Positions 1-9,492 of a stretch of 64,000 nt of DNA are shown here, piece by piece. The notes below the pieces were generated by a model that made no database searches, was not told the DNA's origin, and was given only the letters and a program-made list of their open reading frames with translations. The stretch lies in assembly GCF_002117915.1 (NCBI RefSeq), contig NZ_BDJB01000001.1:186001-250000 (forward strand), given 5' to 3'. The translations under genes were made by a program, and so were the position numbers. This DNA comes from Sphingomonas sp. TZW2008. GTDB taxonomy: Bacteria; Pseudomonadota; Alphaproteobacteria; Sphingomonadales; Sphingomonadaceae. How positions within the stretch are numbered: the stretch's first letter is position 1; each line of letters starts with the position of its first letter.

Positions 1-936
1 CGTCCGGTTGAGCGCGATGATTCCGCCGAACGCCGACACGGTGTCGCACGCGAACGCCGCCTCATACGCCTCCGCCAGCGATGCCCCGCTCGCGACACCG
101 CACGGGTTGGCGTGCTTGACGATGACGCACGTCGGGCCCGCGTTGCGGAACTCGCTCACCAGCTCGAGCGCGGCATCGGCATCGTTTAGATTGTTGTACG
201 ACAGCTCCTTGCCCTGCACCTGCCGTGCCTGCCCGATGCCCGGCGTCGCGGGGCCGGCGTGGCGGTAGAAGGCCGCCTGCTGGTGCGGGTTCTCGCCGTA
301 GCGCAGCACGCTCGGCGCCTGGAGCACGAAGGGCAGCGTCGCGGGGAAGCGCTCGCCCTGGTCGGCGAAGCCGAACCAGCTCGCGATCATCGCATCGTAG
401 GTCGCGGTCGCCGCGAACGCCTTCGCGGCGAGCCGCTTGCGCTCGTCTAGCGTCGTCTCGCCGCGCGCGATGATCGCATAATCGGCGGGATCGGTGACGA
501 TCGCAACGTAGGCGTGGTTCTTCGCTGCCGAGCGCACCATGCTCGGCCCGCCGATGTCGATGTTCTCGATCACCTCGGGCCGCTCGGCGCCCTTCGCCAC
601 CGTCTGCGCGAAGGGATAGAGGTTGACGACGACGAGGTCGATCGCGCCGATCTGATGCTCCGCCATCGCCGCGGCGTGCGCCGGATCGTCGCGTACCGCC
701 AGCAGCCCGCCGTGAACCATCGGGTGCAACGTCTTGACGCGCCCGTCCATCATCTCGGGGAAGCCGGTGAGTTCGGATACGTCGCGCACGTTCAGCCCGG
801 CGTCGCGCAGCGCCTTCGCGGTGCCCCCGGTCGACACCAGCTCGACCCCGCGCGAGGCGAGCGTTCGGGCAAGATCGACGACGCCGGTCTTGTCGGAAAC
901 GGAGAGCAACGCGCGCTTGATGGCGATCGTGGTCAT
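1..936 (-). CDS. purH: PurH, bifunctional AICAR transformylase/IMP cyclohydrolase (N-terminal 312 codons)
   Basis: Catalyses the last two steps of IMP synthesis in the cytoplasm: formylation of AICAR and ring closure. The visible part begins [20 protein letters not shown], the usual start of the IMP cyclohydrolase (MGS-like) domain, and contains [26 protein letters not shown] and VVNLYPF. It then enters the transformylase domain ([35 protein letters not shown]). The ATG is at 936. The reading frame runs open off the left edge, so roughly the last 40 percent is missing from the window. It is the last visible gene of a minus-strand series with rsmB, rpe and the heparinase-like gene, 86 bases after the latter. 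Identification is certain. Confidence 0.97.
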   Translation of the reverse strand, partial: MTTIAIKRALLSVSDKTGVVDLARTLASRGVELVSTGGTAKALRDAGLNVRDVSELTGFPEMMDGRVKTLHPMVHGGLLAVRDDPAHAAAMAEHQIGAIDLVVVNLYPFAQTVAKGAERPEVIENIDIGGPSMVRSAAKNHAYVAIVTDPADYAIIARGETTLDERKRLAAKAFAATATYDAMIASWFGFADQGERFPATLPFVLQAPSVLRYGENPHQQAAFYRHAGPATPGIGQARQVQGKELSYNNLNDADAALELVSEFRNAGPTCVIVKHANPCGVASGASLAEAYEAAFACDTVSAFGGIIALNRT

Positions 937-1022
937 GGGCGATCCTGTTGCGGCCGCGCGCCCCGCCGGTCGATCGGCAGCCTTGCGCGCTCGGGTGGAA
1001 AGAACGCCGCGGCCTTTACCCG

Positions 1023-2756
1023 TCAGCGCGCGCGCTTCAAGGCCCAGCCGACCGTCGCGCCCCCCGCCTCGGCGCTGCCGGCGATGACGAGCTGCTGCGT
1101 CGCGATCGGCCGCCCCTCGCCATCGATCCACAGACTGTCCTCGACCGCGAGCATCCCGCCGCGCGTCCGGAACTGCCAGATCGCGCCGCCGGGCACGCGC
1201 AATACCGCGCCGAGCCCGTCGGCGGTCGGCGAGGCTTCGACGCCCTGGCCGAGATGGAAGCGGATCGCGAACGGCGTCGCGCCCGGCTTGCGGCGCTTGC
1301 CCTTGGGCAGCAGCACGTCCTCGCCGCGCACTTCCTTGCCGTCTCCGGTCAGCACCAGCTGGCGGCGGTGGACGAAGCCGTGACGGCGCACGTAGCCATC
1401 GTGGCTCGCCTCGATCCGGCTCGCGCCCTCCGATTCCTGCCGCACGAGCTCGACTTCGGCGACGCCGCGACCGAGCGTGCCATCGGCGTGGATAGCGGTG
1501 GAATTGGTGTCCGCCAGCGTCAGTGTCGAATGCGCCGCGGTCGTGCGCAGCCCCTCGATCAGCTGCCTGGGCAGCCGCGCATCGGCCGCGCGCGCGCCGC
1601 CGCAATTGACGATGATGCGCGCGGGCCCGTCGGAGAGTTCAAACGCCAGCGTCGAGGCACAGCCACCGTCGACGACGCGCGCCACCGGCGGGGGTGCGGC
1701 ATCGACGATCAGCACCGCGCCTGCCGCCGCGAGTCGCTGATAGCCCCAATCGCGAGCCTGGCGCAGCGGGCGCGTGCGGATGCCGCTCGCCGCGATCACC
1801 TGCGCCACGGCGTCGGCTGGCACCGGCCCGCCGCCCTGCCAGCTCGCCAGCCCGCGCTCGGCGTGGCAGCTGCCGAGCAGCGCGGGCACGATCCGCACCA
1901 TCGCCTCGTGCGCGAAACCGGGCAGTTCGAGCCGCCGAGCGGCATAGCTCTCGCGCAGCATGACGAGGAGGGCGAGGAGATCGAGCAGCGATTCGGGGCA
2001 GCGGTTCACTACCCCGCCATCGTCGTGCAGCGCGCCGCCGATCGCGCGGCTCAGCCCCGCCTCGCCGAATGCGCGCCGCGGATCGCCGCCGGGGATCAGC
2101 AGCCCGGCCGCGATCACGCCGCACCACGCCGCCACCCGCGCAGGCCCGGCCAGCGCCTTGTCCGCGCTACGATCGATGTGCCGCGCGCCGCGCGCCAACG
2201 CGTTCAGCACCTTGGAGCGGTAGATGAGGTCGGTCGACGACAGGATCAGCGGCGCGTGCGCGGTCCAGAACAGGATCCGCCGCCCCCATAGATCGGGCCG
2301 CCACGCCGCCGCCGTCACCTTCTCGCCATGCGCCGCCAGCCAGCGTTCCATCAGCGATTCGGCGACCGGCGACGCTTGGACGCGGGTCGCGACGCTCGAC
2401 AGGTCACGCAGCCAAGCGAAGCTGTGGAGATAGTCGGCGAACCCGGCGGACGGTGCTAGCGTGCGCAGATCCAGTCCCTCGATCGCGTGGCTCTCGCCGC
2501 GGAACTGGATGCGCCCGGCGAGCAGCGCCTGCCCGCGCGCGACGTCGCCGAATAGCGGATCGTCGGGCACGGCGATCAGCTTCAGCGGATAGCGGCCCTT
2601 CAGCCGCAGCTCGTGGATCGGGGTGCGCCACGTCAGCCGGTGGAAGCGATCGGTGAGGCGTTCGGCGAGCGACAGGCCCTTGTCGCCGCCGACGCGCATC
2701 AGCCGCTTGCCCTCGTCGATTCCGTCGGGGCTGGTATCGTGGTCCGCTTCGCTCAT
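1023..2756 (-). CDS. Heparinase II/III family protein
   Basis: Predicted 577-aa polysaccharide-lyase-like protein. An N-terminal alpha-helical region ([34 protein letters not shown]) is followed by the heparinase II/III beta-rich domain in the C-terminal half ([15 protein letters not shown] stretch, [28 protein letters not shown]). The start ATG at 2756 overlaps the rpe stop as ATGA, so it is translationally coupled. In sphingomonads and other alphaproteobacteria this family sits between rpe and purH; the natural substrate is unknown to me. No signal peptide is visible, which is odd for a lyase acting on extracellular polysaccharide. The family assignment is firm and the activity is not. Confidence 0.88.
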   Translation of the reverse strand: MSEADHDTSPDGIDEGKRLMRVGGDKGLSLAERLTDRFHRLTWRTPIHELRLKGRYPLKLIAVPDDPLFGDVARGQALLAGRIQFRGESHAIEGLDLRTLAPSAGFADYLHSFAWLRDLSSVATRVQASPVAESLMERWLAAHGEKVTAAAWRPDLWGRRILFWTAHAPLILSSTDLIYRSKVLNALARGARHIDRSADKALAGPARVAAWCGVIAAGLLIPGGDPRRAFGEAGLSRAIGGALHDDGGVVNRCPESLLDLLALLVMLRESYAARRLELPGFAHEAMVRIVPALLGSCHAERGLASWQGGGPVPADAVAQVIAASGIRTRPLRQARDWGYQRLAAAGAVLIVDAAPPPVARVVDGGCASTLAFELSDGPARIIVNCGGARAADARLPRQLIEGLRTTAAHSTLTLADTNSTAIHADGTLGRGVAEVELVRQESEGASRIEASHDGYVRRHGFVHRRQLVLTGDGKEVRGEDVLLPKGKRRKPGATPFAIRFHLGQGVEASPTADGLGAVLRVPGGAIWQFRTRGGMLAVEDSLWIDGEGRPIATQQLVIAGSAEAGGATVGWALKRAR

Positions 2757-3412
2757 CCGCCGCGCAGCGCGCGGATGTTGGCGGCATAGGCATCGGGCCC
2801 GCCGCGGAAGGTGGCGGTGCCGGCGACGAGCGCGTCGGCCCCCGCGGCGATCGCGCGGACGGCAGTGTCGGCGTCGATCCCGCCGTCGACCTCCAGATCG
2901 ATGTCGCGCCCGCTCGCGTCGATCATCTTGCGGATCGCGGTGATCTTCTTGAGCTGCCCGTCGAGGAAGCTCTGCCCGCCGAAGCCGGGGTTGACGCTCA
3001 TCACCAGGACAAGATCGACCATGTCGATGAGGTAATCGAGCATCTTCGCCGGCGTTCCAGGATTCAGGACGACGCCGGCGCGCAGGCCCAGCGACTTGAT
3101 GTGCTGGATTGAGCGATGGATATGCGGCCCCGCCTCGGGATGAACGGTGATCGTGTCCGCACCCGCCTCGGCAAAGGCATCGAGATAGCGGTCGACCGGC
3201 GAGATCATCAGGTGGACGTCGAACGGCTTGGCGGTGTGCGGGCGCAGCGCCTTCACCACTGCCGGGCCGATCGTGATGTTGGGGACGAAATGCCCGTCCA
3301 TCACGTCGATATGGATCCAGTCCGCCCCCGCCGCGTCGATCGCGCGCACTTCCTCGCCCAACTTGGCGAAATCGGCGGACAGGATGGACGGAGCGATGCG
3401 GACGGGCTTCAT
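2753..3412 (-). CDS. rpe: Ribulose-phosphate 3-epimerase
   Basis: Interconverts ribulose 5-phosphate and xylulose 5-phosphate in the pentose phosphate pathway. The 219-aa TIM barrel shows the family signatures in order: [29 protein letters not shown] (metal and catalytic Asp), [18 protein letters not shown] and EVDGGID. I chose ATG 3412 ([11 protein letters not shown]) over an upstream TTG six codons earlier because it matches the usual family start. It lies 27 bases after the rsmB stop and overlaps the next gene by 4 bases, so rsmB-rpe-heparinase is probably one transcript. Confidence 0.96.
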   Translation of the reverse strand: MKPVRIAPSILSADFAKLGEEVRAIDAAGADWIHIDVMDGHFVPNITIGPAVVKALRPHTAKPFDVHLMISPVDRYLDAFAEAGADTITVHPEAGPHIHRSIQHIKSLGLRAGVVLNPGTPAKMLDYLIDMVDLVLVMSVNPGFGGQSFLDGQLKKITAIRKMIDASGRDIDLEVDGGIDADTAVRAIAAGADALVAGTATFRGGPDAYAANIRALRGG

Positions 3413-3439
3413 AATCGCCTGCGTTAACAAGCGTTGCCG

Positions 3440-4747
3440 TCAGGCGGAAGCGCGCACGAGCCGGACGACGAAAAAGCCGTCGCACCCGCCCTGCGCCGCA
3501 AGCGTGCCGGGCAGCGTGCGCAGATAGCCGCCGTCCTGCGCGGCGAACCCCGCTGGCAGATCGCCCGCGGTTGGCGGATCGACGCGATAGTCGGGACGAT
3601 CGGCGAGGAAGCGCGCGAGTTGATCCTCGCCCTCGGCGCGCTCGAGCGAGCAGGTGGCATAGACCAGCCGCCCGCCCGGCCGCACCCATTCGGCCGCGCG
3701 CGCGAGCAGCTGCGCCTGCAGCGCGGCCATGTCGGCGACGATCGCGGCGTGCGCGCGGTACAGCACGTCCGGATGGCGGCGAAAGATGCCCGTCGCGCTG
3801 CACGGTGCGTCGATCAGCAGCGCGTCGACCGGCGCGGGCGGCGCCCAGTGCAGCGCGTCGGCGATGACGACCTTGGCGGGCAAACCGGTGCGCGCCAGAT
3901 TCTCGTGCAGCCGCGCCGCGCGCGCGGGCGACACCTCGAGCGCCGTCACGTTCCAGCCGGCGGCGGCGAGCTGCATCGTCTTGCCGCCGGGCGCGGCGCA
4001 CAGGTCGATCGCCTCGCCGGGTCCGCGCCCAAGCAGCCGCGCCGGCAGCGACGCCGCGACGTCCTGCACCCACCAATTGCCCTCCGCATAGCCGGGAAGC
4101 TGCGTGACGGGGCCGGCGTCCACCAGCCGGCGCTGGTCGGGGGCGAGCGCCAGCCCGTCAGGCGCCAGCGCGTCGGAGTCGGCGAGCGTCAGATCGAGCG
4201 GGGGCGGCGCGGCGATCGCTGCCGCCGCCGCTGCAACCGCCGCTTCCCCCCACGCCATGCGCCACCGCTCCGCCACCGTCGGCGGCAATGTCGGCACGTC
4301 TGGCAGGGTTGCGCCGCCGCGCGTCAGCGATCCGAACACGCCGTGGACCAGCTTGCGCGGCCCACCGTCGACCAGCGGCAGCACCGTTGCAATCGCCGCG
4401 TGCGGCGGGGTGCCGAGCGCCAGCGTCTGGACCAGCGCGATGCGCAGCGCGGTGCGCGCCTTGGCGTCGTCGGGCAGCCGCTGCCGGGTCGCGCTGTCGA
4501 TCAGCGCGTCGAGATCCGGCAGGCGGCGCAGCGCCTCCGCGGCGATCGCGTGCGCCAGCCCACGGTCGTTCGCCTCGGCGAGGTCACGCGTCGCGGCGGG
4601 CAGCGCGGCCTCCAGCGGATCGCCGCGGCGCAGCACCGCGTCGAGCAGCCGCATCGCCGCGCGGCGTGCCGGCATGCCCGGCGGATCAGCCGGGCGGCGG
4701 TTGGGCGTGGCGGGGCGGGGGTTGGCGGGGGCAGGCATCGGCCCCAT
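3440..4747 (-). CDS. rsmB: 16S rRNA (cytosine-C5) methyltransferase, RsmB/Sun family
   Basis: Transfers a methyl group from SAM to a cytosine of 16S rRNA. A NusB-like RNA-binding domain covers about the first 150 residues (AAMRLLDAVLRRGDPLEAAL, RTALRIALVQTLAL). It is followed by the Rossmann methyltransferase domain with DLCAAPGGKTMQL (SAM site), the catalytic pair DAPCSATG and ATCSLERAEGEDQL, and a C-terminal GGCDGFFVVRL. Length is 435 aa from ATG 4747; a second ATG three codons on is equally possible. It is divergent from the small SDHAF4-type gene, with only 32 bases between the starts. Confidence 0.94.
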   Translation of the reverse strand: MGPMPAPANPRPATPNRRPADPPGMPARRAAMRLLDAVLRRGDPLEAALPAATRDLAEANDRGLAHAIAAEALRRLPDLDALIDSATRQRLPDDAKARTALRIALVQTLALGTPPHAAIATVLPLVDGGPRKLVHGVFGSLTRGGATLPDVPTLPPTVAERWRMAWGEAAVAAAAAAIAAPPPLDLTLADSDALAPDGLALAPDQRRLVDAGPVTQLPGYAEGNWWVQDVAASLPARLLGRGPGEAIDLCAAPGGKTMQLAAAGWNVTALEVSPARAARLHENLARTGLPAKVVIADALHWAPPAPVDALLIDAPCSATGIFRRHPDVLYRAHAAIVADMAALQAQLLARAAEWVRPGGRLVYATCSLERAEGEDQLARFLADRPDYRVDPPTAGDLPAGFAAQDGGYLRTLPGTLAAQGGCDGFFVVRLVRASA

Positions 4748-4779
4748 GTGGCGGGTGAACGCCGCAACCGGAAGAGCCG

Positions 4780-4941
4780 ATGTCGAAGCGCCCCGCCCAT
4801 GTGAAGCCGCCGGCCTATCTCACGCCCAACACGCCGATGCCCAAACCCGAGCCGGTGAAGCGGCCCGAGCACGATCCGCTTGGGCGCGATCCCGTGCGCT
4901 ACGGCGATTGGGAAAAGAAGGGCATCGCGATCGATTTCTGA
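4780..4941 (+). CDS. DUF1674 / SDHAF4-type succinate dehydrogenase assembly factor
   Basis: A 53-residue protein, easy to miss because of its size. It starts MSKRPAHVKPPAYLTP, is rich in Pro and Lys, and ends in the diagnostic block DPLGRDPVRYGDWEKKGIAIDF. That C-terminal block defines the DUF1674 family. Its eukaryotic member SDHAF4 (yeast Sdh8) binds the flavinylated subunit of succinate dehydrogenase during assembly. A role in complex II assembly is inferred from the family, since no sdh gene is nearby. The start at 4780 follows a ggaag ribosome site five bases upstream. It is divergent from rsmB and 52 bases before the AsmA-like gene. Confidence 0.88.
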   Translation: MSKRPAHVKPPAYLTPNTPMPKPEPVKRPEHDPLGRDPVRYGDWEKKGIAIDF

Positions 4942-4993
4942 TCTGAATCAGCACGCCCCCGGAACGATCCTGACAGGCGGGCGTCTCTCGGCG

Positions 4994-6847
4994 ATGCTAC
5001 GCTTCTTCGCCGACCGCCGCATCCGCATCGCGGCGGCCATCGTGGCGTTCCTGCTGGCCGCGCTGCCGCTGCTGCTCGCCGCCTTTCCGTATGGCGTACT
5101 GAAGGGCGTGATCGAGGATCGGCTGAGCGAGCGGTTCGGGCGCCCCATCACGATCGGCCGGATGGAGCGCGTCGACCGCTTCGGCTTCTCTCCCGTGATC
5201 GCGCTCGGCGACGTCCGCGTGCCCGGGCCGGCGTGGACCGGCAAGACCGATCTGGCGCGCGTTGCGACCATGCGAATCGGCTTCGGCGCGCTGTCACTCC
5301 TCAAGGGCGATCTCGCGCTGCACGACGTGACGATCACGGGTGCGCGGCTACACCTGATCCGCACCGCCGACGGGCGCGAGAACTGGCGCGGCAGCGAGCG
5401 GCGCGGCGGCGCAGGCGGCGGCAACCTCGCCGCGCTCGTCGTGCGCGATTCGCGGCTGGTGTACGAGGATGCGAAGCAGCGCCGCAGCTTCGATCTCGCG
5501 CTCGTCTCCGATGCCGCGCGCGGGCTCCGGCTGGCGGGCAGCGGCATGGTGCGCGGTACGCCGGTGCGTCTCGCCGTCCGCACGCCGGCGATATCCGACC
5601 GCCGCGTCATTCCCTGGCCGTTCGACGCGCGACTCGCCGGAGAAGGGCTGTCGATGCACGCCACCGGCACGATGGCATCGCCGCTCGATACCGATGACAT
5701 GACGCTCGACGTTACCGCCGAGGCGGCCGACTTGAAGCTGATCGATGCGATCATCGAGGCCGGGCTGTTCCGCACGCAGCCGGTCGTCCTGTCGGCGTAC
5801 GTCCGCCGCAAGCCCGGCCAGTGGCTGATCGACCGGCTCGACGGCCGCATCGGGCGCTCCGACCTGTCGGGCCGGCTCACCGTCGACAAGACCGGTGAGC
5901 GCGCGAAGATCGACGGTACGTTCACGTCCCGGCAGCTCGATTTCGCCGATTTCAGCTCGGACGAAGGCCTTGCGCGCGGCGCGGCGAAGGAACGCGCGAT
6001 CGGCCCGCGCGTCGTGCCCGAAACCAAGCTCAACCTTGCCAAGATCGGGTCGACCGATGGGCGCATTGCCTTCCGCATCGCGCGGATCGTCAGCCGCGAC
6101 GGCCCGTCGTCGCTGACGGCGATGCGCGGTACGCTGACGCTCGACCGGCGGCGGCTGACGATCAGCCCGCTGACGATCGCGATGCGCAAGGGGCGGATCA
6201 CTGGCGACGTGCTGGTCGATCAACGCGACGGTGCGCCGGAGCCGCGCGTCCGGCTCGATCTGCGTCTCGTCGACAGCAGCATCGCCGCGCTCGGCGGCGG
6301 TGGCGGCTCGGTCACCGGCAGGGTCGACGGGCGCGCACTACTCACCGGGCGCGGGAGCACGCTGCGCGAGGTCGTCGGCCGATCGGACGGCCGCATCGGC
6401 CTCGTTGCGCGCGATGGTGCGCTACCGGCGGAGATTGCGGCCGCGCTCGGTTTCGATGCGGGCCGCGCGCTGCTCGCAAGCCACGACGATCGCGCCGCGT
6501 TGCGCTGCGTCGTCGTCGGGTTCGCGATGCGCGGCGGGACGGGCCGTTCGCGGACGTTCGTGGTCGATACCTCGCAGAGCCGGCTCGACGGCAGCGGCAC
6601 GATCACCTTTCCAAGCGAAGCGCTCGCGATCCGGCTGACGGGCGCACCCAAGCAGAACGCCATCCTTCGCCTGCCGGGATCGGCGACGATGACGGGCACG
6701 ATCAGCGAGCCCGACATCGTCGTCCCGCGCGAGGTGAAGTCTGCCGGCAACATCTTCAAAGCGATCGGCCGCGCGATCACTGGCCGGCAGGGCCCGGTCG
6801 CCGCCGACGCCGATTGCGGGCCGCTTGCAGCGCGCGTGCTTCGGTGA
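4994..6847 (+). CDS. AsmA family protein
   Basis: A 617-aa envelope protein. One membrane-spanning segment lies at about residues 10-32 (RIAAAIVAFLLAALPLLLAA), followed by a typical AsmA beginning (GVIEDRLSERFGRPITIGRM) and a long periplasmic domain of repeated beta strands (DVTITGARLHLIRTADGREN, LDLRLVDSSIAALGGG, GSGTITFPSEALAIRLTG). AsmA-like proteins are thought to act at the inner membrane in lipid transport or outer-membrane assembly. I chose ATG 4994 because the membrane segment follows at once; the frame is open further upstream but overlaps the preceding gene. The closest subtype is unclear. Confidence 0.85.
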   Translation: MLRFFADRRIRIAAAIVAFLLAALPLLLAAFPYGVLKGVIEDRLSERFGRPITIGRMERVDRFGFSPVIALGDVRVPGPAWTGKTDLARVATMRIGFGALSLLKGDLALHDVTITGARLHLIRTADGRENWRGSERRGGAGGGNLAALVVRDSRLVYEDAKQRRSFDLALVSDAARGLRLAGSGMVRGTPVRLAVRTPAISDRRVIPWPFDARLAGEGLSMHATGTMASPLDTDDMTLDVTAEAADLKLIDAIIEAGLFRTQPVVLSAYVRRKPGQWLIDRLDGRIGRSDLSGRLTVDKTGERAKIDGTFTSRQLDFADFSSDEGLARGAAKERAIGPRVVPETKLNLAKIGSTDGRIAFRIARIVSRDGPSSLTAMRGTLTLDRRRLTISPLTIAMRKGRITGDVLVDQRDGAPEPRVRLDLRLVDSSIAALGGGGGSVTGRVDGRALLTGRGSTLREVVGRSDGRIGLVARDGALPAEIAAALGFDAGRALLASHDDRAALRCVVVGFAMRGGTGRSRTFVVDTSQSRLDGSGTITFPSEALAIRLTGAPKQNAILRLPGSATMTGTISEPDIVVPREVKSAGNIFKAIGRAITGRQGPVAADADCGPLAARVLR

Positions 6848-6856
6848 ACCCGCGGA

Positions 6857-7378
6857 TTAGGCGGTCGCCGCGACCAGCTTGAGCAGCGTGTTCCAGTTGC
6901 GCGCGGTCGCCGGCGGCAGCTTGGCACGCTTCATCGCCGGCTCCAGCGTCGATCGCCCGACCCCGCCGGCATAGTCGACGAACAGCTCGCGGCCCACCGC
7001 GTGGATCCGCTCTGGCCCGCCGTGATCGCGCGGCAGGCGCGCTGGATCGACCGGATCGCGGAAGAACAACACCATCAGCAGGTTGGGCCGCGCCGCGCTC
7101 GCATCGGGGAACGGGTTCGCGCCGGCGATCGCGGCAAGTTCGTCGTGGCTGCGCACGAACCAGTCGGTGTCGAGCGACAGCCGGTGACGTGCCGCCGCCG
7201 CCAGCCGGTCCTCGATCGCGCGCGCGTCGGTTTCGTCGCAGGCGAACACCGCGTTGCCCGATGCCAGCAGCGTCGCCACGTCGCGCATTCCCTGCTCGAC
7301 CAGGAACGCGCGCAGATCGGCCATCTTCAGCGTCTTGCCCGCGTTGATCGCGCGCGGCAGCGCCGCCCAGCGCGTCAC
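6857..7378 (-). CDS. DUF1697 domain-containing protein
   Basis: A 173-aa soluble protein starting with GTG (VTRWAALPRAINAGKTLKM). Family features are the RAINAGKTLKMADLR beginning, ATLLASGNAVF, WFVRSHDEL, VLFFRDPVD and a short basic C-terminus (AKLPPATARNWNTLLKL). The family is widespread and of unknown biochemical function. The GTG start at 7378 overlaps the gpsA stop by 4 bases (GTGA), so it is the last gene of a tsaD-gpsA-DUF1697 minus-strand unit and is probably translationally coupled. It is convergent with the AsmA-like gene, 9 bases apart. Confidence 0.85.
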   Translation of the reverse strand: MTRWAALPRAINAGKTLKMADLRAFLVEQGMRDVATLLASGNAVFACDETDARAIEDRLAAAARHRLSLDTDWFVRSHDELAAIAGANPFPDASAARPNLLMVLFFRDPVDPARLPRDHGGPERIHAVGRELFVDYAGGVGRSTLEPAMKRAKLPPATARNWNTLLKLVAATA

Positions 7379-8385
7379 GCTTCCTCGCGCAGCGGCCGCG
7401 CCAGCAGCGCCTCGATCACGTCGCGCGCCGGCGCGCCGTCGAGCAGCCGGCAGACCGCGGCGGTGATCGGCATGTCGATCCCGACGTCCGCCGCCGCTTC
7501 CGCCAACACCGGCGCGGTGAACGCCCCCTCCGCCACCGTCCGCCGATCGGCGAGAAGGTCCGGCGCGCGTCCGCCGCGCCCGAGGCCCAGGCCAAGCGAG
7601 AAGTTGCGGCTGCTCGTCGACGAGCAGGTCAGCACCAGATCACCGAGCCCCGACAGCCCCGCCAGTGTCTCGGGCCGGGCGCCACGGGCAATGCCGAATC
7701 TGGTCATCTCGGCAAAGCCGCGCGCTATCAGCGCGGCACGTGCATTCTGCCCCAGTCCCGCGCCATCGACGACGCCGCACGCGATCGCCAGCACGTTCTT
7801 CACCGCGCCGCCGATCTCCGCGCCGACGACGTCGCTTGATGCGTATGGACGAAATCCCGGGCTCGCGAGCCGCGCCGCGAGCCGCGCCTGCAGCGCTGGG
7901 TCGGCGCACGCCAGCGTCACTGCCGTTGGCAGCCCGGCGGCAACCTCGTGCGCGAAGGTCGGCCCCGACAGGACCGCGATCGGTGCGCGCGGGTGCGCTG
8001 CCTGTGCCACCTCGCTCACCAGCCGCCGTGTGCCCGCCTCGATCCCCTTGGCGCAGAGCACCAGCGGCGTCTCGCCCGCGGGCAATTGCGCAAGGACGGC
8101 GCCGACGTGCTGCGCCGGCGCGACGACGAGCAGGGCGTCGCACGCCGCCAGATCGTCCAACGCGTCGGTCGCGCGAATCGCCGGCGACAGCGGCACGCCC
8201 GGCAGGAAGACGATGTTCTCGTGACGATCGTTGATCGCGGCAACGACGTCCGCCTCGCGCGCCCACAGCAGCACGTCGCCACCCGACGTTTCGCCGCTCG
8301 ATGCGTCACCGGTGTCCGCGTCGCGCGCCGCCACTTGCGCGAGCGCGGTGCCCCAGGCGCCGCCGCCGATCACGCCGATTCTCAT
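7375..8385 (-). CDS. gpsA: NAD(P)-dependent glycerol-3-phosphate dehydrogenase
   Basis: Reduces dihydroxyacetone phosphate to sn-glycerol 3-phosphate, the backbone of phospholipids. The N-terminal Rossmann motif is GVIGGGAWGTALAQV. The internal signatures VLCAKGIEAGTRR, AVLSGPTFAHEVAAGLPTAV, and the catalytic-lysine region AEIGGAVKNVLAIACGV are all present, followed by LAGLSGLGDLVLTC. Length 336 aa is normal. A low-complexity insertion (DADTGDASSGETSGGD, near residue 20) lies between the first glycine-rich motif and the next strand. It lies 13 bases after tsaD, its usual partner in alphaproteobacteria. Confidence 0.96.
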   Translation of the reverse strand: MRIGVIGGGAWGTALAQVAARDADTGDASSGETSGGDVLLWAREADVVAAINDRHENIVFLPGVPLSPAIRATDALDDLAACDALLVVAPAQHVGAVLAQLPAGETPLVLCAKGIEAGTRRLVSEVAQAAHPRAPIAVLSGPTFAHEVAAGLPTAVTLACADPALQARLAARLASPGFRPYASSDVVGAEIGGAVKNVLAIACGVVDGAGLGQNARAALIARGFAEMTRFGIARGARPETLAGLSGLGDLVLTCSSTSSRNFSLGLGLGRGGRAPDLLADRRTVAEGAFTAPVLAEAAADVGIDMPITAAVCRLLDGAPARDVIEALLARPLREEA

Positions 8386-8398
8386 GCTGTCCTGCCCC

Positions 8399-9430
8399 TC
8401 ACGCCTTGACGCCGGCGCCGCGCACCGCCTCCGCCGTAGGATCGAGCGGCCAGCGCGGGCGCGCCGCGACGTCGAGCGGGTCGGTCAGCCCGGCGGCGAA
8501 GCGTTCGGCCCCTGCCCAGGCGATCATCGCGGCATTGTCGGTACACAGCCAGAGCGGCGGTGCGACGAAGCGCAGCCCGTTCGTCGCGGCGAGCGCCGAC
8601 AAGGCGCCGCGCACCGCACCGTTCGCCGCGACGCCGCCAGCCACCACCAGCGCGGTCGCGCCCGGCGCGCGGGCGATCGCACGCGTCGTGCGATCGAGCA
8701 GGCAATCGACCACCGCCGCCTGGAACGATGCCGCAATATCGTCCGCCTGATAGTCGCCGACGACGCGCGCGACCGCTGCCTTGAGTCCCGCGAAGGAGAA
8801 ATGCGGCTCGGGCGAGCGCAGCAGTGGGCGCGGCAGCGGCACGGCGGTGGGATCGCCGCGCAGTGCCGCCTGCTCCACCGCCGGCCCGCCGGGGAAACCG
8901 AGCCCCAGCAGCTTGGCCGTCTTGTCGAACGCCTCGCCCGCCGCATCGTCGATCGTCGTCGCCAGCCGGCGATAGCAATCGACCCCTTCGACCAGCAGCA
9001 GCTGACAATGCCCGCCGGAGACGAGCAGCAGCAGATAGGGAAAGTCGAGGTCGGGATCGCTCAACCGCGGGCTCAGCGCGTGCCCCTCGAGATGGTTGAC
9101 CGCGATCAGCGGCTTGCCCGCGGCGTGCGCCAGCGCCTTGCCGGTGACGAGTCCCACCATCACCCCGCCGATGAGCCCCGGGCCGGCGGTCGCCGCGACG
9201 GCATCGACGTCGGCGAGCGTCAGCCCGGCATCGCCGAGCGCCGCGGCGACGAGCGGCTCGAGCGCCTCAACGTGCGCACGCGCCGCAATCTCGGGCACGA
9301 CGCCGCCGTACGGCCGGTGCGCCGCTTCCTGGCCGGCGAGGCGGTGTGCCAGCACCTGCCGATCGCCGGTCACCAGCGCCGCCGCGGTTTCGTCGCACGA
9401 GGATTCGAGGCCGAGGATGATCATCGGCAT
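8399..9430 (-). CDS. tsaD: tRNA N6-adenosine threonylcarbamoyltransferase TsaD
   Basis: Transfers the threonylcarbamoyl group to A37 of ANN-decoding tRNAs, acting with TsaB and TsaE. The sequence shows [29 protein letters not shown], the metal-binding [15 protein letters not shown] and [12 protein letters not shown], and has the usual length (343 aa). Two ATGs lie close together at 9430 and 9424; the first has the better-spaced upstream AAGG. The gene is divergent from hemC with a 62-base shared promoter region, and heads the tsaD-gpsA-DUF1697 unit. Confidence 0.96.
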   Translation of the reverse strand: MPMIILGLESSCDETAAALVTGDRQVLAHRLAGQEAAHRPYGGVVPEIAARAHVEALEPLVAAALGDAGLTLADVDAVAATAGPGLIGGVMVGLVTGKALAHAAGKPLIAVNHLEGHALSPRLSDPDLDFPYLLLLVSGGHCQLLLVEGVDCYRRLATTIDDAAGEAFDKTAKLLGLGFPGGPAVEQAALRGDPTAVPLPRPLLRSPEPHFSFAGLKAAVARVVGDYQADDIAASFQAAVVDCLLDRTTRAIARAPGATALVVAGGVAANGAVRGALSALAATNGLRFVAPPLWLCTDNAAMIAWAGAERFAAGLTDPLDVAARPRWPLDPTAEAVRGAGVKA

Positions 9431-9492
9431 GGCCTTATCGCGTCACCCCCTGCTTGTCGAAGCGCGCGCGGCGGCCGATAGGGCGGGGCGTT

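Noticed and set aside
1023..4076. A single 1017-codon minus-strand reading frame
   Set aside because: It is the heparinase frame running upstream over rpe and rsmB in another frame; the real start is ATG 2756 coupled to rpe.
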